DNA from: Uloborus plumipes
Lineage: Eukaryota; Arthropoda; Arachnida; Araneae; Uloboridae
Reading direction: 5' to 3'
NCBI GenBank assembly: GCA_038373865.1
Contig: JAXGGA010000494.1
Location: forward strand, 124,001-188,000
DNA length: 64,000 bases
Positions 12,746-40,824 of the stretch are shown here, in pieces. The position numbers and the translations under genes were made by a program. Every line of letters begins with the position of its first letter. Positions within the stretch are counted from its first letter, which is position 1. The notes beneath the pieces were generated by a model, which saw only the letters and a list, made by a program, of their open reading frames with translations, did no database searches and was not told where the DNA came from.

Positions 12746-14249
12746 CACTCATGGTCCATAAATTAAGGATAAAGCAAGTTCAGTCAAATAAAGAATCAGA
12801 AGCAAAACAAATACAACTTATTTGTAATGCCTATTTATTAAACAAAAGATAAATAGCAAAAAAAGATGTTTAATATTATCAAGTAAAATTGCGATTTTAC
12901 TCCCTGGAGCAGATTGTAAAAAATATCATTTTCACAAAAATCAATGTTACGCGGTTATTATGAAAGCTACTACATAGTGTGTCTTCCAAAAGACGAAAAG
13001 CAGTCTGTGCAACGCCCAGGTAGGCATACTCAGAATCAAGTTATCAATCTGTACTTGGGGGATATTACACCACTCAACAATCAATGCTCTCTGAAGCTCC
13101 GATGGACATGTAGAAGGTGGTTGACAGGCTGCAACTCGCCGGCCACACGTGCTCTATTGGATTCAAGTCTGTTGAGAATGCTGGCCAGTCCATATGGGTA
13201 ATATCCTTCGATCCAAGGCGTTCGTTTACGATGTACGCACGGTGCAGACGGATGTTATCTTCCATAAACACAAATTTTGCGCCCATGGCACCCCGAAATA
13301 AGCGTACATGTTGATCCAGAATAACTTCCCGATAGATTTGGCCCGTCATGGTTCCAGTTTGAACATGCAGCTGTGATAGGGTAAGCCAGGATAATTCCTT
13401 CTCAAACGAGCAATCCTGCACCACCATAACGGTGTCGTTCAACAATGTTTTCTTGGTGGTAACGGCTACCTGGCTCTCTCCAAAAGAAAATCAGCTGAGA
13501 ATCTGATTGCAAACTGAACCTAGATTCGTCAGGAAACATCACACAGGCCCACTGTTGCGGTGTCCATAATGCATGCTATCTATTCCGGGCTAAGCGAAGG
13601 CGACAGTGACTTACAGTAAGTGGGACACATCTAACAGGCCTAAGGGCATACAGTCCAATCTACCCCAACCGTCTGTAGACTGTCTGCCTTGAAACTGTCG
13701 TGCCAGTAGCTGAAGAGAGCTGACGAGATAGGTCTGATGCTGTGCTCCGTCTGCTACTTCTGGTAGAAACTACCAAATATAGGTCCTCATTCGGTGTTGT
13801 CACTCGAGAATGACCTCTGCTGTAACGTCTACTCACGTTACCATCATCTTGGAAGCGTTGCCAAAGCCTGGAGAGTACACTCTGGGCGATTCCAAGTTCC
13901 TTAGAAACCTCCTGCTGAGTGCGTTCACATTCCAGGCGGCCGAAAATTCTACCGCGTAAAACGTCATCAAACATCAGAATACTTCCTTTAGGTCATTACT
14001 ACGCTGCCAGAGGACCTAAAGGCTTGTAAAAAGCGTGCAAACACTTTTACTTCATTGCCATCATTCCTTATGTATCACCTTCTTTCAGTCTCGTCATTGT
14101 GACGCACAATTGGCGTCATCCAATTGCTTCCTGTAATTTGCATATTATTCGTGAAGATGTGTGTAGCCAGTTTACAGTTGATTTATTCATTTTAGAGTTC
14201 AATTTTCTGGTGATTCTGAATTATCTTTAATTTATGGACACGAGTTTGC
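12746..14249 (-). mobile_element. Decayed Tc1-like transposon
   Basis: A 1.5 kb element bounded by inverted ends sharing GTCCATAAATTAA, with candidate TA flanks at 12744-12745 and 14250-14251. It carries minus-strand transposase fragments. The size and the DDE-type protein are as expected for Tc1 relatives. Confidence 0.8.
13074..13974 (-). pseudogene. Tc1-family transposase, frameshifted
   Basis: This coded the cut-and-paste transposase of the element at 12746-14249. The 13974-13660 frame (about 104 residues) holds the helix-turn-helix DNA-binding half, with ERTQQEVSKELGIAQSVLSR. The 13445-13074 frame (about 123 residues) holds the catalytic half: GTMTGQIYREVILDQHVRLF, then FMEDNIRLHRA with the second catalytic Asp, then MDWPAFSTDLNPIEHVW with the catalytic Glu of the DD34E triad. 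The halves are in separate frames with a roughly 215-nt interrupted link that should contain the first catalytic Asp. The family's usual length is about 340 residues. The break, and a Trp codon followed by unrelated sequence at the C-terminal end, make it inactive. Confidence 0.85.
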
Positions 14250-14251
14250 TA

Positions 14252-15835
14252 CGGTGATGACTAATGTCTTGAATTTGCAGCAAAAAAAAAAAATAATTAA
14301 TCGACGCAAGTTATGTACATTAAACAAAAATATTTTTAGCGGTATATTTTTGTTAAAATGTTTTGTGTTGCCACCCTTACTTGTCCAAAGGAGCATCACG
14401 TACCCGCTACGAAATTTTTGAGTTTTGTTGATAAAACTTTAAATTTCACTATACTAACGAACGATTGCTATTCAAAGCATCCTAGGGAAGACAGGTATGG
14501 TTCTACTTGTGCACCTTTCGTAGTTCTGAGAATATTTGGGCTTACAATACAATTTTGGGATACTTCGCGTCAGGCACTAGAACAATCAGAATTTACATTC
14601 TCTGAGTGAGGATTTGGCCATAACAGTTCCTGTACTATATTAACTATAATATCAGAACCGGCAACATGTGCTAAAACAAAGTTCTCTGAGTATTTAGTCC
14701 TAGAAACCCTCCTTAAGGCTCCCCTAGAAGTTTTCGCTTTCATAGCTGCCATTTTCAAGTTTCGATGTTAGCTAAGGGGTAAATGAAGTTATCTCGAGGA
14801 GTACCGTATCCCGAGGAAAATCACTCTCGTTTGGACTTAAAAACTATTTGACAACTTTAGATTCATTTTTTAATAGTCAATGATGTATTTTATGCGTGTA
14901 CATCTGAAATTTAGCATACCTTTCAGTAAAATAATGCAAAAAAAAAAAAGCTGAGAAAGAATCAACATTTTTTTACCTAAAGGAAACATGCTAAAGTACG
15001 TGAGCAAAAGTACAATTATTTTTCATTTTTGCAAATGTAAGGACAGAAAAAGTATATATTTTCCATATTTTACACAAATTCAGAGAACCTCAAAAGTAAA
15101 TTATCGTCACTTTCTGTCTTTTACGTACTCGAAACTTTTGTAGAAACTGCCTTATGTTAATCTCAACCAGCACGATATTCCATTATGAAACAAGCAATTT
15201 TTTTACATATTACCTTTCTCTGCAACAGTAATTCCTCAACAGATCCAAGACTTCGTAGAAAAAAATGCTTAGTGCTTGGAAAAGTAAAAATAAAATAGAT
15301 AACATCTCCACAAGTAAACCTAATGCGTTTAAAATGATTGATGTTATTTAGTTATAAGAAAGTCCCTTTGATCAAAGAATTCATGAGCGACTTTCATGGA
15401 AGTGAAGTTCCTTTGATATTTTATTTTTCAATTTCGTTCTGCTTAAAAGCAAAAATTACGCAAAATGGGAGTGAGAAAACATCTAAAATTCCGTAGACAT
15501 GTTCAAACTAGGAGCACGAAAACTTTCACAAAATTTTGTTAATATCGCGTTTGTGTTAATATTGCAATATTACCTGTTCGCAAATTTTTAATGGATTAGA
15601 AATTCTAACCAAACGCATGAATGTTCTGTATTTGAACGAACTTTGAATAAAAATATTCCTGAATATTACTGTGCGAGAACAAAACAGACTTGGGTCAATT
15701 GTTGCGCAAGTTTTGTGATAAAGCAAACAGAAAGTTTACCAAATTTTATACTGGAGGAAAAAAATAATTTTCAATTGTTTGGTGGCATAGCAGTAGTATG
15801 CATGTAATTGATAGATATATGCATTTTAATATATA
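14252..15835. other. Unassigned intergenic sequence
   Basis: No gene was recognised. The minus frame at 14758-14570 has no domain I can name and no convincing splice context. The remainder is AT-rich. Confidence 0.4.
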
Positions 15836-17103
15836 CTAGCTGACCCGGCGAACTCTGTTCCGCCTTAAAGGCAATAAATAAGAAATTTTTTGAATTTATT
15901 AGGTTTTTTATTATTAGAAAATACAAAAAAAAACTAAGTACCTAGATTAATCATTCATTATTGTTTCTGTATTTTAGTACATAGGTTGCTCTTCACTAAA
16001 GTACCTTGTGATGCACAACATTTTTTGTTTGATTATCAGGCGCAAAAAGAAACAACGCAGATGGTCTTCCGACCCGTAAACATGCCACATATAATTGACC
16101 ATGGGAAAAACAGTGATGTTCTAGATTCAAACCACAAACTTTTAAGGATTGGCCTTGTGATTTGTTAAAGGTCATGACAAATGCAAGACGGATCGGAAAT
16201 TGAAGTCTTTTAAATTTAAACGGCATATCGGTTGGGATCATCGGGATCCTAGGAATGAGCAATCGTTTCTGACAGCTTATCACATATAAATTTCAAAGGA
16301 AGTAACGCGTTTGTTTATAATTTATTTCACGAAAAAGTCAAATAACACTCAACGCACCGCTAACTTACAACCTGTTTACTGCGTTCCGGAACCTGCCGGA
16401 ACGTCCGGAACCTCGAACGTGTGCTTTATGTCGCTCAGCCATGGAGGTGTCAAAAAAGGCTTAGTAAAAAGGCTTAGTCCATAAGACAGTTTTTCTATTT
16501 ATGTAACTGACACATATAAATTGTAGCCTATGTCCTTCTCCTGGCTCTAAGCTACCTACCCACCAATTTTTAACCATATCGGTACAGCCGTTCTTGAGTT
16601 ATAAATAGTGTAACTAACACGACTTTCTTTTATATATATAGAAAATATCTCGCCAATTAGATTATATAGAAAATATCTTTTATATATATAAAAATAGAAT
16701 AGTAATGAGAAGAACAACCTCTTTAACTGCAGTGCAGGAGCCATCCCACCAGCTTATCACATATAAATTTCAAGGGAAGTAACGCGTTTGTTTATAATTT
16801 ACTTCACAAAAAAGTCAAATAACATTCAACGCACCGCTAACTTACAACCTGTTTGCTGCGCACCGGAAGCTAACAGAACGTGTGCTTTATGTCGCTCAGC
16901 CATGGAGGTGTCAAAAAAGGCTTAGTAAAAAAGCTTAGTCAATAAGTCAGTTTTTCTATTTATGTAACTGACACATATAAATTATAGCCTATGTCCGTCT
17001 CCTGGCTCAAAGCTACCTCCCCACCAAGTTTTAGCCATATCAGTACAGCTGTTCTTGAGTTATAAATAGTGTAACTAACACGACTTTCTTTTATATATAT
17101 AGA
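15836..17103 (-). mobile_element. Helitron 1 (minus strand)
   Basis: On the minus strand the element begins TCTATATATATAAAAGAAAG at 17103, after A, and ends GGGTCAGCTAG at 15836, before T. This is the Helitron signature: 5' TC, 3' CTRR and insertion between A and T. A short hairpin (GGCG...CGCC, 15847-15864) sits about 7 nt inside the 3' end, as expected. A helicase remnant lies inside. The 5' portion is duplicated: a second 5'-type end occurs at 16642, and the blocks 16274-16750 and 16751-17103 are direct repeats of each other. Confidence 0.85.
15996..16283 (-). pseudogene. Helitron Rep/Hel helicase C-terminal fragment
   Basis: About 95 codons of the PIF1-like superfamily-1 helicase that Helitrons fuse to a HUH replication protein. 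The visible motifs are FPIRLAFVMTFNKSQGQSLK (helicase motif V region) and HGQLYVACLRVGRPSALFLF (motif VI region; the usual arginine-containing SR is changed to LR). The replication-initiator domain and the upstream helicase motifs are absent. The fragment sits close to the Helitron 3' end, as it should in this orientation. Confidence 0.85.
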
Positions 17104-17347
17104 TATAGATATATATATAATTGATCTATGAATTTTTACAGACATGAAGTTTTAAATTAAAATTAGAAATAAAACATTTAGTATGCTAAAGCTTTAACTA
17201 AAAAACGCACATTAGTGTTTCTCAACAGGGCTTTAAATAATCCGACAGAAATTGTTTGCATTAATCAGGAGCAAGAAAATATTACGTACACAATTCACTA
17301 AAAAGTTTTCTTGTTGTTTTAGATCTGATACTTTCCTTTATTAACTA

Positions 17348-17880
17348 CTAGCAGTACCCGCCCGGCGATGCCCGTGCAAAAAAGTAAAGAAAGTCAACTG
17401 AATAAATTTAAGTTCACTCCAACCCATCTGAAGTAAAATTATTGTAGTCTTTCATTCAAATGTGCGCCACGACCTTTTAAAATATATAGATGACACTTTT
17501 AATGCCATTTCACAGTTTGTAGTGTTCAATAAGGGGATTATTTTAGTTTTAAAGACTTTTTTCTTCTTTTCGTGTGTGCGTGTGACGAACTTCACACAAG
17601 AGGAAAAAAAAAGTGTTCAGAAAAAAAAAACCCTTTCCAGCGATATATAATGTTTTGGGGTGGGGTAAGATTTTCACCCCTCAATTATGACGGATACACC
17701 AAAAATGAGACAAATTAATTAATTTAAAAATAACGAATTCGAAATTTAGAATTTGGCTTTCGAGGTGCATTACAGGGTGATACGTTCGAATTTTTGTGCC
17801 AAGTTTCAGGTCTGTAGGTGCTGTGGGGGCTTCTGGCCAGCGGTTACAAACGTAAAAACAAACGAACACCGTCATCTTTA
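17348..17880 (-). mobile_element. Helitron 2, short copy
   Basis: On the minus strand this ends with CGGGCGGGTACTGCTAG before T (CTAG at 17348-17351). Its other side reaches the phrase ACACCGTCATCTTT at about 17880 and runs without a gap into a second copy. It has no coding capacity. Confidence 0.65.
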
Positions 17881-18490
17881 AAAGTAAAGAAAGTCAACTG
17901 AATAAATTTAAATTCACTCCACCCTCTTAAGTAAAATTATTATATTCTTTAATTCAAATGTGCACCACGACCTTTTAAAATATATTGATGACACTTTTAA
18001 TGCCATTTCAGTTTGTAGTGTTCAATGCGAGGATTATTTTAGTTTTAAAGACTTTTTTCTTCTTTTCGTGTGTGTGTGAGGAACTTATTTATTTTTAGAG
18101 AAATTTCTACGTTTCAATGGAACTTTTGACACAACTGTAGAGCCAAGATTTTCGAAAACTCTCAACGACCACAGCAATATTGCCCTTGAAATTTAATATA
18201 ATTCACCGATTTAACCGTAATTTCAATGTAAAATTGGTCGCCAAATCTAAATTTATTAACATAGGGAACCGATTGTATCAGGTAGATCAGCCACAACCAT
18301 TCTTCCATGATTTTAATGTGAACATTAAAAGGAAAGAAATATAATGTCTTTCGTACCATCTCTTTGAAGTGATTACAATCTAACAGTGACCCTCAAATAA
18401 TCAAGATTTCACTGGCCGGGAAGTTTGGAAAATTTCCCGGTTAACTGAACAGCGGTGTTACAGAAAATGTCAGAATGGAACTATTATTAT

Positions 18491-19693
18491 TAGAGATGGA
18501 ACGAAGCGGCATTTGGCCGAAGCGCCGAATACCGAAGCTTCGGCCAAGTAATGGCCGATGCTTCGGCCGAAGCTTCGGCTGGCGCACATATTGAAGTTTT
18601 TGGATTAAATTCATAATAAATTCCGCAGAGTTTTATACTTTTCTCCATGTGTTTTAATATTCTTAGCGTTACACAATATTTTCAGCTTACTGTGGCATTC
18701 TTAAATTGATTTCATTATAGTTTATTTTTATTTTGGTTGTTTTTATTTTAATGTTCTTAGTATTACAGAACATTTTCAGCTTACTGAGTCATTCTTAAAT
18801 TAATTTCACTAATTAAAAGTTTTCTGGTTTTTTTTTTTTTTTTTTTTGCTTTGTACTGCTAGTACAAGAAAAGACGACATTACTATTTTTGTATTGCAAA
18901 TTAGTAGTCTGCAGTTCAGTTGATGTTTTATAATAAAACAACTGATATGATCATGTATTATACCATAGAACTACCCAACTTACTACTATTTACGTTGTGT
19001 TATATATTTATCTTAATATTCTTAATGCAAAATGAGTCAGTTTTGGGTGAATTCGAAAAAACAGTAGGGTAAAAGCACCAGTAGTCGGCCATTTAAGAGA
19101 TCTTTTGTTGATCTTGGCTAACCTAGAACTTTCAGCTATAAATACAGTAACAAAAACAAGGTAAAACTTTAGGATGAACCATTCTGATAGTGAATCATCT
19201 ACTTGTTTCAGAAATTTAAAAAAAAAATGTGTTAAAATCCAAGCTGTTGTCAACACTAGTAAATGCTCCAGTAGTCGGCCACAGAATCATCTTACCTGAA
19301 AAATAAGCAGAATCGCAATCTTGGATGACGGGCACACCATTCAAAATGAAATGACTCATTGCTAATTCAAGAAAAAGTATCCGAAACTTAACTGCCAATG
19401 GTTGATGATTGAGGATAAGTATATGAATGTGTGAATGCATCATATCTGATTTTGAATTAAAAATGTACTATTTATAAGGAGTTTTATGTCATTGTGGCCG
19501 ATTACTGGAGACTGTCCGACTACTGGAGCACTTACCCTATCATGCATTCTTTTTTTACTTGTTTTTCATTCGCTGCATAAATTTCAGGCCGAAGCAGCCG
19601 AAGCGGCCGAATCACAACTCATGCTTCGGCCAGACCGAAGCTTCGGCAAATTGGCCGAAGCTTCGGCCCGGCCGAAGCTTCGTTCCATCTCTA
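18491..19693. mobile_element. hAT-like element with CTTCGGCC subterminal repeats
   Basis: A 1.2 kb element with inverted ends TAGAGATGGAACGAAGC, flanked by exact 8-bp ATTATTAT (18483-18490 and 19694-19701). The flank is low complexity, so the duplication is suggestive rather than decisive. Both ends carry clustered palindromic GAAGCTTCGGCC phrases, probable transposase-binding subterminal repeats. It lies inside Helitron 2 and contains the TA-flanked element at 19067-19537. Confidence 0.75.
19067..19537. mobile_element. TA-flanked element with CCAGTAGTCGGCC motifs
   Basis: A 471-bp element flanked by TA (19065-19066 and 19538-19539). Its ends are GGGTAAAAGCACCAG and, inverted, GGGTAAGTGCTCCAG. 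The motif CCAGTAGTCGGCC occurs at 19078 and 19268; inverted forms lie at 19496 (GGCCGATTACTGG) and 19515 (TCCGACTACTGGAG). No protein was recognised. Confidence 0.65.
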
Positions 19694-20644
19694 ATTATTA
19701 TTAAAAATTTAGTGATGGCGGCATTAAATACATGTTTTAAACATGCAATAAAATACGCTTTAAACTGCAAACAACTACTGTTCCTTCCCAGACCGTTTTA
19801 TTTTTCTTTGAGTTGGAGAAAGTAGTGTTTCACTGGCTGGGAGGTTTGGTAAATTTCCTGATTGTCGCCAAACTTTACGACGCCAAATGCGAAGAGGAAC
19901 TGAATAGACATCCCTAAATTTTTAACAATGATAGTTCCGTTGTGACATTTTCGGGAACCCCGAATTTTGAGGAAGTCAACTTAATAAATTTAAATTCACT
20001 TTAACCTCCTCTGAAGAAAAAATATTATATCCTTTAGTTCAAATGCGCTCCACAACCTTTTAAATTCCACTTAAAGTCATGTTAAAGTTTAAATCAATTC
20101 GCCAAATAAATATAAGAGACAGAAAGTTAAGTAAGTAACAGGAGATATTAATTAATCAAATTGAATAAATTTTCAAGGCTTAAATCTATACGCAAATTTA
20201 AACCACAAAGTAACTTCAGGGACAAAAGAGCAGCTGATCAGGAAAATGGCTCTAGTGTTTCAGTTCTGCGTAGAGTTAGGCCTTGAAAATTGACTAAATT
20301 TGATTAATTAATATCTCCTGTCCTAATTAACGGACAGAAACGTGCTAAAACTTTTCTTTTTCAGAAAAAAAACCCCTTTCCAACGATATATAATGTTTTG
20401 GGGTGGGGGAAGATTTTCCCCCCTCAATTATGGCGGATACACCAAAAATGAGACTAATTAATTAATTTAAAAATAACTAATTCGAAATTAAAAATTTGGG
20501 CTTCGAGGTGCACGAGGGCGGGGTACGTTCGAATTTTTGAGCCAAGTTTCAGGTCCGTAGGTGCTGTGGGGGCTTCTGGCCAGCGGTTACAAACGTACAA
20601 ACGACAAACGAACACCGTCATCTTTATATATATAGATAGCCTGT

Positions 20645-20790
20645 TACTTTAAAATAGGCAGATACAGGTCACAAATTTTGCGTCATCTCCATGGAAACCC
20701 CACTCGATGAACCTAAAACAAATGAATTGCCTTAGCAGTTTCCATGGAGGCGACACAAAGTTTGTAACCTTGATGCGCATATTTTAAAGT
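20645..20790. repeat. Inverted-repeat MITE
   Basis: Inverted arms share TTTAAAATA, a GTCACAAATTT/AAAGTTTGTAAC pair and CTCCATGGAAAC, separated by about 40 nt. It has no coding capacity. Confidence 0.6.
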
Positions 20791-20880
20791 AAAAGACTAT
20801 AACTGAATTTGAAACCAAATAAGACTTTATCTATTTATTTACGTTAACCTGTTATGATCAGGGACACCTCCAAATGCCTT

Positions 20881-21194
20881 ATAAAATATAAAAAACTTTT
20901 TAAATTTAAAGACTATTTCTGTCTGCTCATTCACACTAAAAAGTATGAAATAAACGGTGAAAATGCGCTTTGGGTCCCTGTTTAGCGCATTTTCAAAAAG
21001 TCGCCAACTGGCGCGTTTTTCGTTGTCTCGCGAATTGAAAGCTCCGAGAGACATTACGCAAAAATTGGCGACTTTTTGAAAATACGCCAAGCAGGGACCC
21101 AAAGCACATTTTCACCGTTTATTTCATACTTTTTAGTGCGAATGAGCAGACAGAAATAGTCTTTAAATTTAAAAAGTTTTTTTTTATATTTTAT
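20881..21194. repeat. Palindromic (foldback) sequence of about 310 bp
   Basis: Arms of about 125 bp at 20881-21005 and 21067-21194 are near-perfect inverted copies, sharing TTTGGGTCCCTG and CGGTGAAAATG, around a roughly 60-bp centre. It could form a long hairpin if transcribed. Confidence 0.8.
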
Positions 21195-21870
21195 TTCAAA
21201 GTTTTTTCGTTTTAAAATTTATTTAGAATTGCGTGAAGACAAACGCCGTTAAGCATAATTCACCGAGAAAATAACAAACGCCGTTTAAAATGCTATTCAC
21301 TAACACTTTATTTTTTATTCATGAGAATATTTCGTTTCCAATTTTGTTAATTTATCAACTTACTTTGAGTCAAATGCCATCAAGCGTAATGTTCAATTTG
21401 AAGAACTACCAATGCATTTTCTACAGCCCTTATTAGCCTTTTTTATTAAGTCACCTAAGCAAATTTTTGAACTGGCCTAATATGTTGATTGTTAGCTAAT
21501 CTCATTCGTTTCCTTTCTTCTTCTGCTTTAATATTGCAAGGTTTATCTCCAACAATTTCAGTCTGATTTAAAGCTTCCAGTCGTATTCCTGCTAATGATT
21601 GTACTCGACTCAACTCCACTATAAAGCGGAAGTGCGTTAAAGTTCACGCGTGGATTTAAATCTGCAACCGGAAGCAAAACGTGAAAACCATGACAGAAGC
21701 AAGTACAGAAAAAGTCTTTAATAATAATTAAAAAACATGCAGATTCTTTCTACCTGAGAGAGGGGGGGGGAGAAATGTTGTTGTTGCTGTTGTTAATGCG
21801 AATCCTCTTTAAAGATCTGACATAGTCAAATCAACTCCAGTGGGCTGTTGACTGTCAAAAAATCAATGAA
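21195..21870. other. Unassigned sequence
   Basis: No gene was recognised. A short G run lies at 21763-21770 and a GTTGTTGCTGTTGTT stretch near 21780. Confidence 0.4.
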
Positions 21871-21872
21871 TA

Positions 21873-23191
21873 GGGGGTAGAGGGGCACATGTAAACAAAA
21901 ATGCTATTTTTGGATTTTTTTTCCTTATTAATTTGAGACATAAAAGAAACAAATGCTATACATGATAAATCAAACATTTGCTCATATTTTCATGCAGTTA
22001 CCTATCTTCTTCAACAGTGAATTCCAGACAAAAAAAATAAGTCAAAAATATGTTAAATTTTGTTCACATCTGCGCCAGTACGAAAGTAGTTGTAAACACA
22101 CCTGGGGCACAAGTAAACACGGATACATAAATGGAAATAAAATACACCTAAGCATATTTTTAAGTATACTGCTTATTACACATTAACAAATACTTACAAT
22201 GAATATATCAAGGTATTTATTCAACGTGATTGACTCAATTCAACGAACATTGTTGCCTTCAACTTTTTCCGAAAAAGAAACAGAAAATTCAGCTCGACAT
22301 GTGCTACCTAAAACTGAAAGTGATGGTAATTTTAGCAGAATATCGTCAGAGTGTTTACCATCGATGTATCATCTGTTTTTGGAAACATACAAGTTTCATT
22401 CATAGTAAATTTTTGCCTTTTTGGTAGTGAATTCTACGAGGACAAAGTTATTCACAGCTAAATTTTCTGGTGAAAGGTTGAGTTCAGCATATTTTTTTTG
22501 ATAGTTGCCGTCTTCAAAACTAATGTCGGACTCATTAATGTGCGTCATTTACTACAACTCTAAACTGTTCCTTTTTCAACAGTTTAGCAAGTTCAACTTT
22601 CTTTTCTTTGCTACTCTTTCAGATTTTAATTAAATATTGAATATTGAAACTTTTAGTTATTCAATATTTCTTAATTAGACTATTCAATGCATAAAAAAAT
22701 CAACAATTTTTGAAATCGAACTAACTAAATACCGTAATGGGGCACAGATGAACTGTTCACATCTGCCCCGACAAAATGTGTTCACATGTGCCCCTTATCT
22801 CAACTTAGGCCTAATTTGATTTTTAAAAAAAACTATTTTTTTTCAATTTTTTTTTTAAATAGGGCATGAAAACTTTCCTTATTAGTGCCACTTTAAGACG
22901 AAAAAAGTTCAAATCACAAAAAAAAAATAAAAAAATAAATAAAAAAAAATAAACAGTTTTGGATGTGGTTTGACTCGGAGAACTGGAACATAAAAGTATA
23001 TTGGCACCTTCCGAAACATAAGATCTTTGACAACAAAAAAACAAAATGGTTTAGATCTGTGAAATTTCAGGCAGGATATAGTACTTGTATTACTATCTAC
23101 AAGAATTTTTTCAGATTTTTCTCTTCATGTTAATTGGGTAAAATATCGTTTGTTCACATGTGCTCCTATTTACATGTGCCCCCCTCTCCCC
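21873..23191. mobile_element. TA-flanked element with CACATGTGCCCC motifs
   Basis: A roughly 1.32 kb element flanked by TA, with inverted ends of GGGG..AGAGGGGCACATGTAAA type. Variants of GTTCACATGTGCCCC or its inverse recur at both ends and inside (about 21882, 22063, 22100, 22741, 22757, 22781, 23153 and 23170). Overlapping short frames at 22199-22427 have no recognised domain. Confidence 0.65.
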
Positions 23192-23338
23192 TAGTAGAAG
23201 ATTAGTCAAGTCCACCTTTGAAAGTGCCAGAATGTGCTCTGTAAGTGGCTGGATGGTGACAGCATTTTCCACAAGTGGGATAGATTTTTTCTGCCGCCCT
23301 CAAAAGAGAGACAGTTAAGGTGGGCACTTGTGAGTCTA

Positions 23339-23715
23339 CACTGCAAAAAATGAACTGTTTTTTTTTACAATATAATACTAGAAGCTGAGGTTCCAATTGA
23401 AAATTGTAAAACGCACAGTAAAAACTGTAAAACTAGCAATTTTAGTTTCTTACTGTAAAGTTAGCAATTTTACAGTTTATTGCCGTAAAATTTAAGTGTA
23501 ATATACTGTAAAAATAACAGTATAATACTGGCAGCAGAGGTTCCAGTTCAAAATTGTAAAATGCACGGTAATAAACTGTAAAATTATCAATTTTACAGTT
23601 TAGTACTGTAAAGTGAGTTTTACAGTTTATTAAGGAAAAATTAGCAATTTTTACAGTTTATTTCTACAAAATTAACTGTATTAAACTGTAAAAACAACAT
23701 TCATTTTTTACAGTG
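23339..23715. mobile_element. CACTGTAAAAAATGAATG MITE, copy 2
   Basis: A 377-bp copy of the family at 11580-11960, flanked by TA at 23337-23338 and 23716-23717. It has inverted termini and a body built of TTTTACAGTTTATTACTGTAA-like phrases. The TA duplication suggests a Tc1/mariner-type parent. Confidence 0.75.
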
Positions 23716-23757
23716 TAGCGAGCGCCGTTTGGAAGACACGGTCACATTTAACTTCTA

Positions 23758-23805
23758 AAAGTTTGGCAGGAGATGTCCCAGTGTGGACATCTCCTGCCAA
23801 ACTTT
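23758..23805. repeat. Perfect 21-bp hairpin with 6-nt loop
   Basis: Left arm 23758-23778 (contains TTTGGCAGGAGATGTCC) is the exact inverse complement of 23785-23805, with loop CAGTGT. It lies 42 nt right of the preceding MITE and 370 nt left of the first recognised channel exon. Confidence 0.85.
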
Positions 23806-24175
23806 GATGCGTTGATGCGCTAGTGGAATGCGCCAATGCAAGTTCAATTTAGATTTCTCGTTTGAATTAAGAGCAAGAATCTGAGAAACTGTCACGCCTA
23901 GCATTATGAGGTGATTCATGACCTGAAGGTTTTGCTTAATGTCAAATATTCAATAACTGAAAAGGATTTTACTACAGATTCAGTGCATTTTTTATGACAA
24001 TAAGCGACTGATTCAAAAATTTTATTGACTTAAACACGTATTAAATGTCTTGTTTTTACGTTTCTTAAATTTTTTTATTTTTTATGATTAAATTTTTTCT
24101 CTTAAAAAAATGCCGATCCTATTATGTTGATGAAAAATGTGTCCAAAATGCCTCACATTTTTATTTAATTTGTAG

Positions 24176-40733
<16,558 letters not shown>

Positions 40734-40737
40734 TAAA

Positions 40738-40743
40738 ATAAAA
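40738..40743 (+). terminator. Possible poly(A) signal
   Basis: AATAAA lies 5 nt after the channel stop codon. The position is unusually close, so a more distal signal may be used, but just beyond is a transposon boundary at 40825. Confidence 0.3.
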
Positions 40744-40816
40744 CCAAAGGTGCAACCAAAACTACCGGAAACAAAAGCTCATAGGACAAATTTTGTTGAA
40801 CATCAGTTTTCAACTA

Positions 40817-40824
40817 CTTAACAT
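40817..40824. repeat. 8-bp duplication of the outermost insertion (left)
   Basis: CTTAACAT precedes CAGGG at 40825 and recurs exactly at 52430-52437. Confidence 0.75.

Larger units (their letters stand above)
17881..20636 (-). mobile_element. Helitron 2, long copy with nested elements
   Basis: This repeats the body of the adjacent short copy: 17881-18085 matches 17383-17590, and 20365-20625 matches 17611-17875. It terminates on the minus strand with 5' TCTATATATATAAAGATGAC at 20636, preceded by A. It is split by the hAT element at 18491-19693. It is non-autonomous; no helicase was seen. Confidence 0.7.

Noticed and set aside
14570..14758. Minus-strand frame with KMAAMKAKTSRGALRRVSR
   Set aside because: Protein-like in composition, but no splice sites, homology or context supports an exon.
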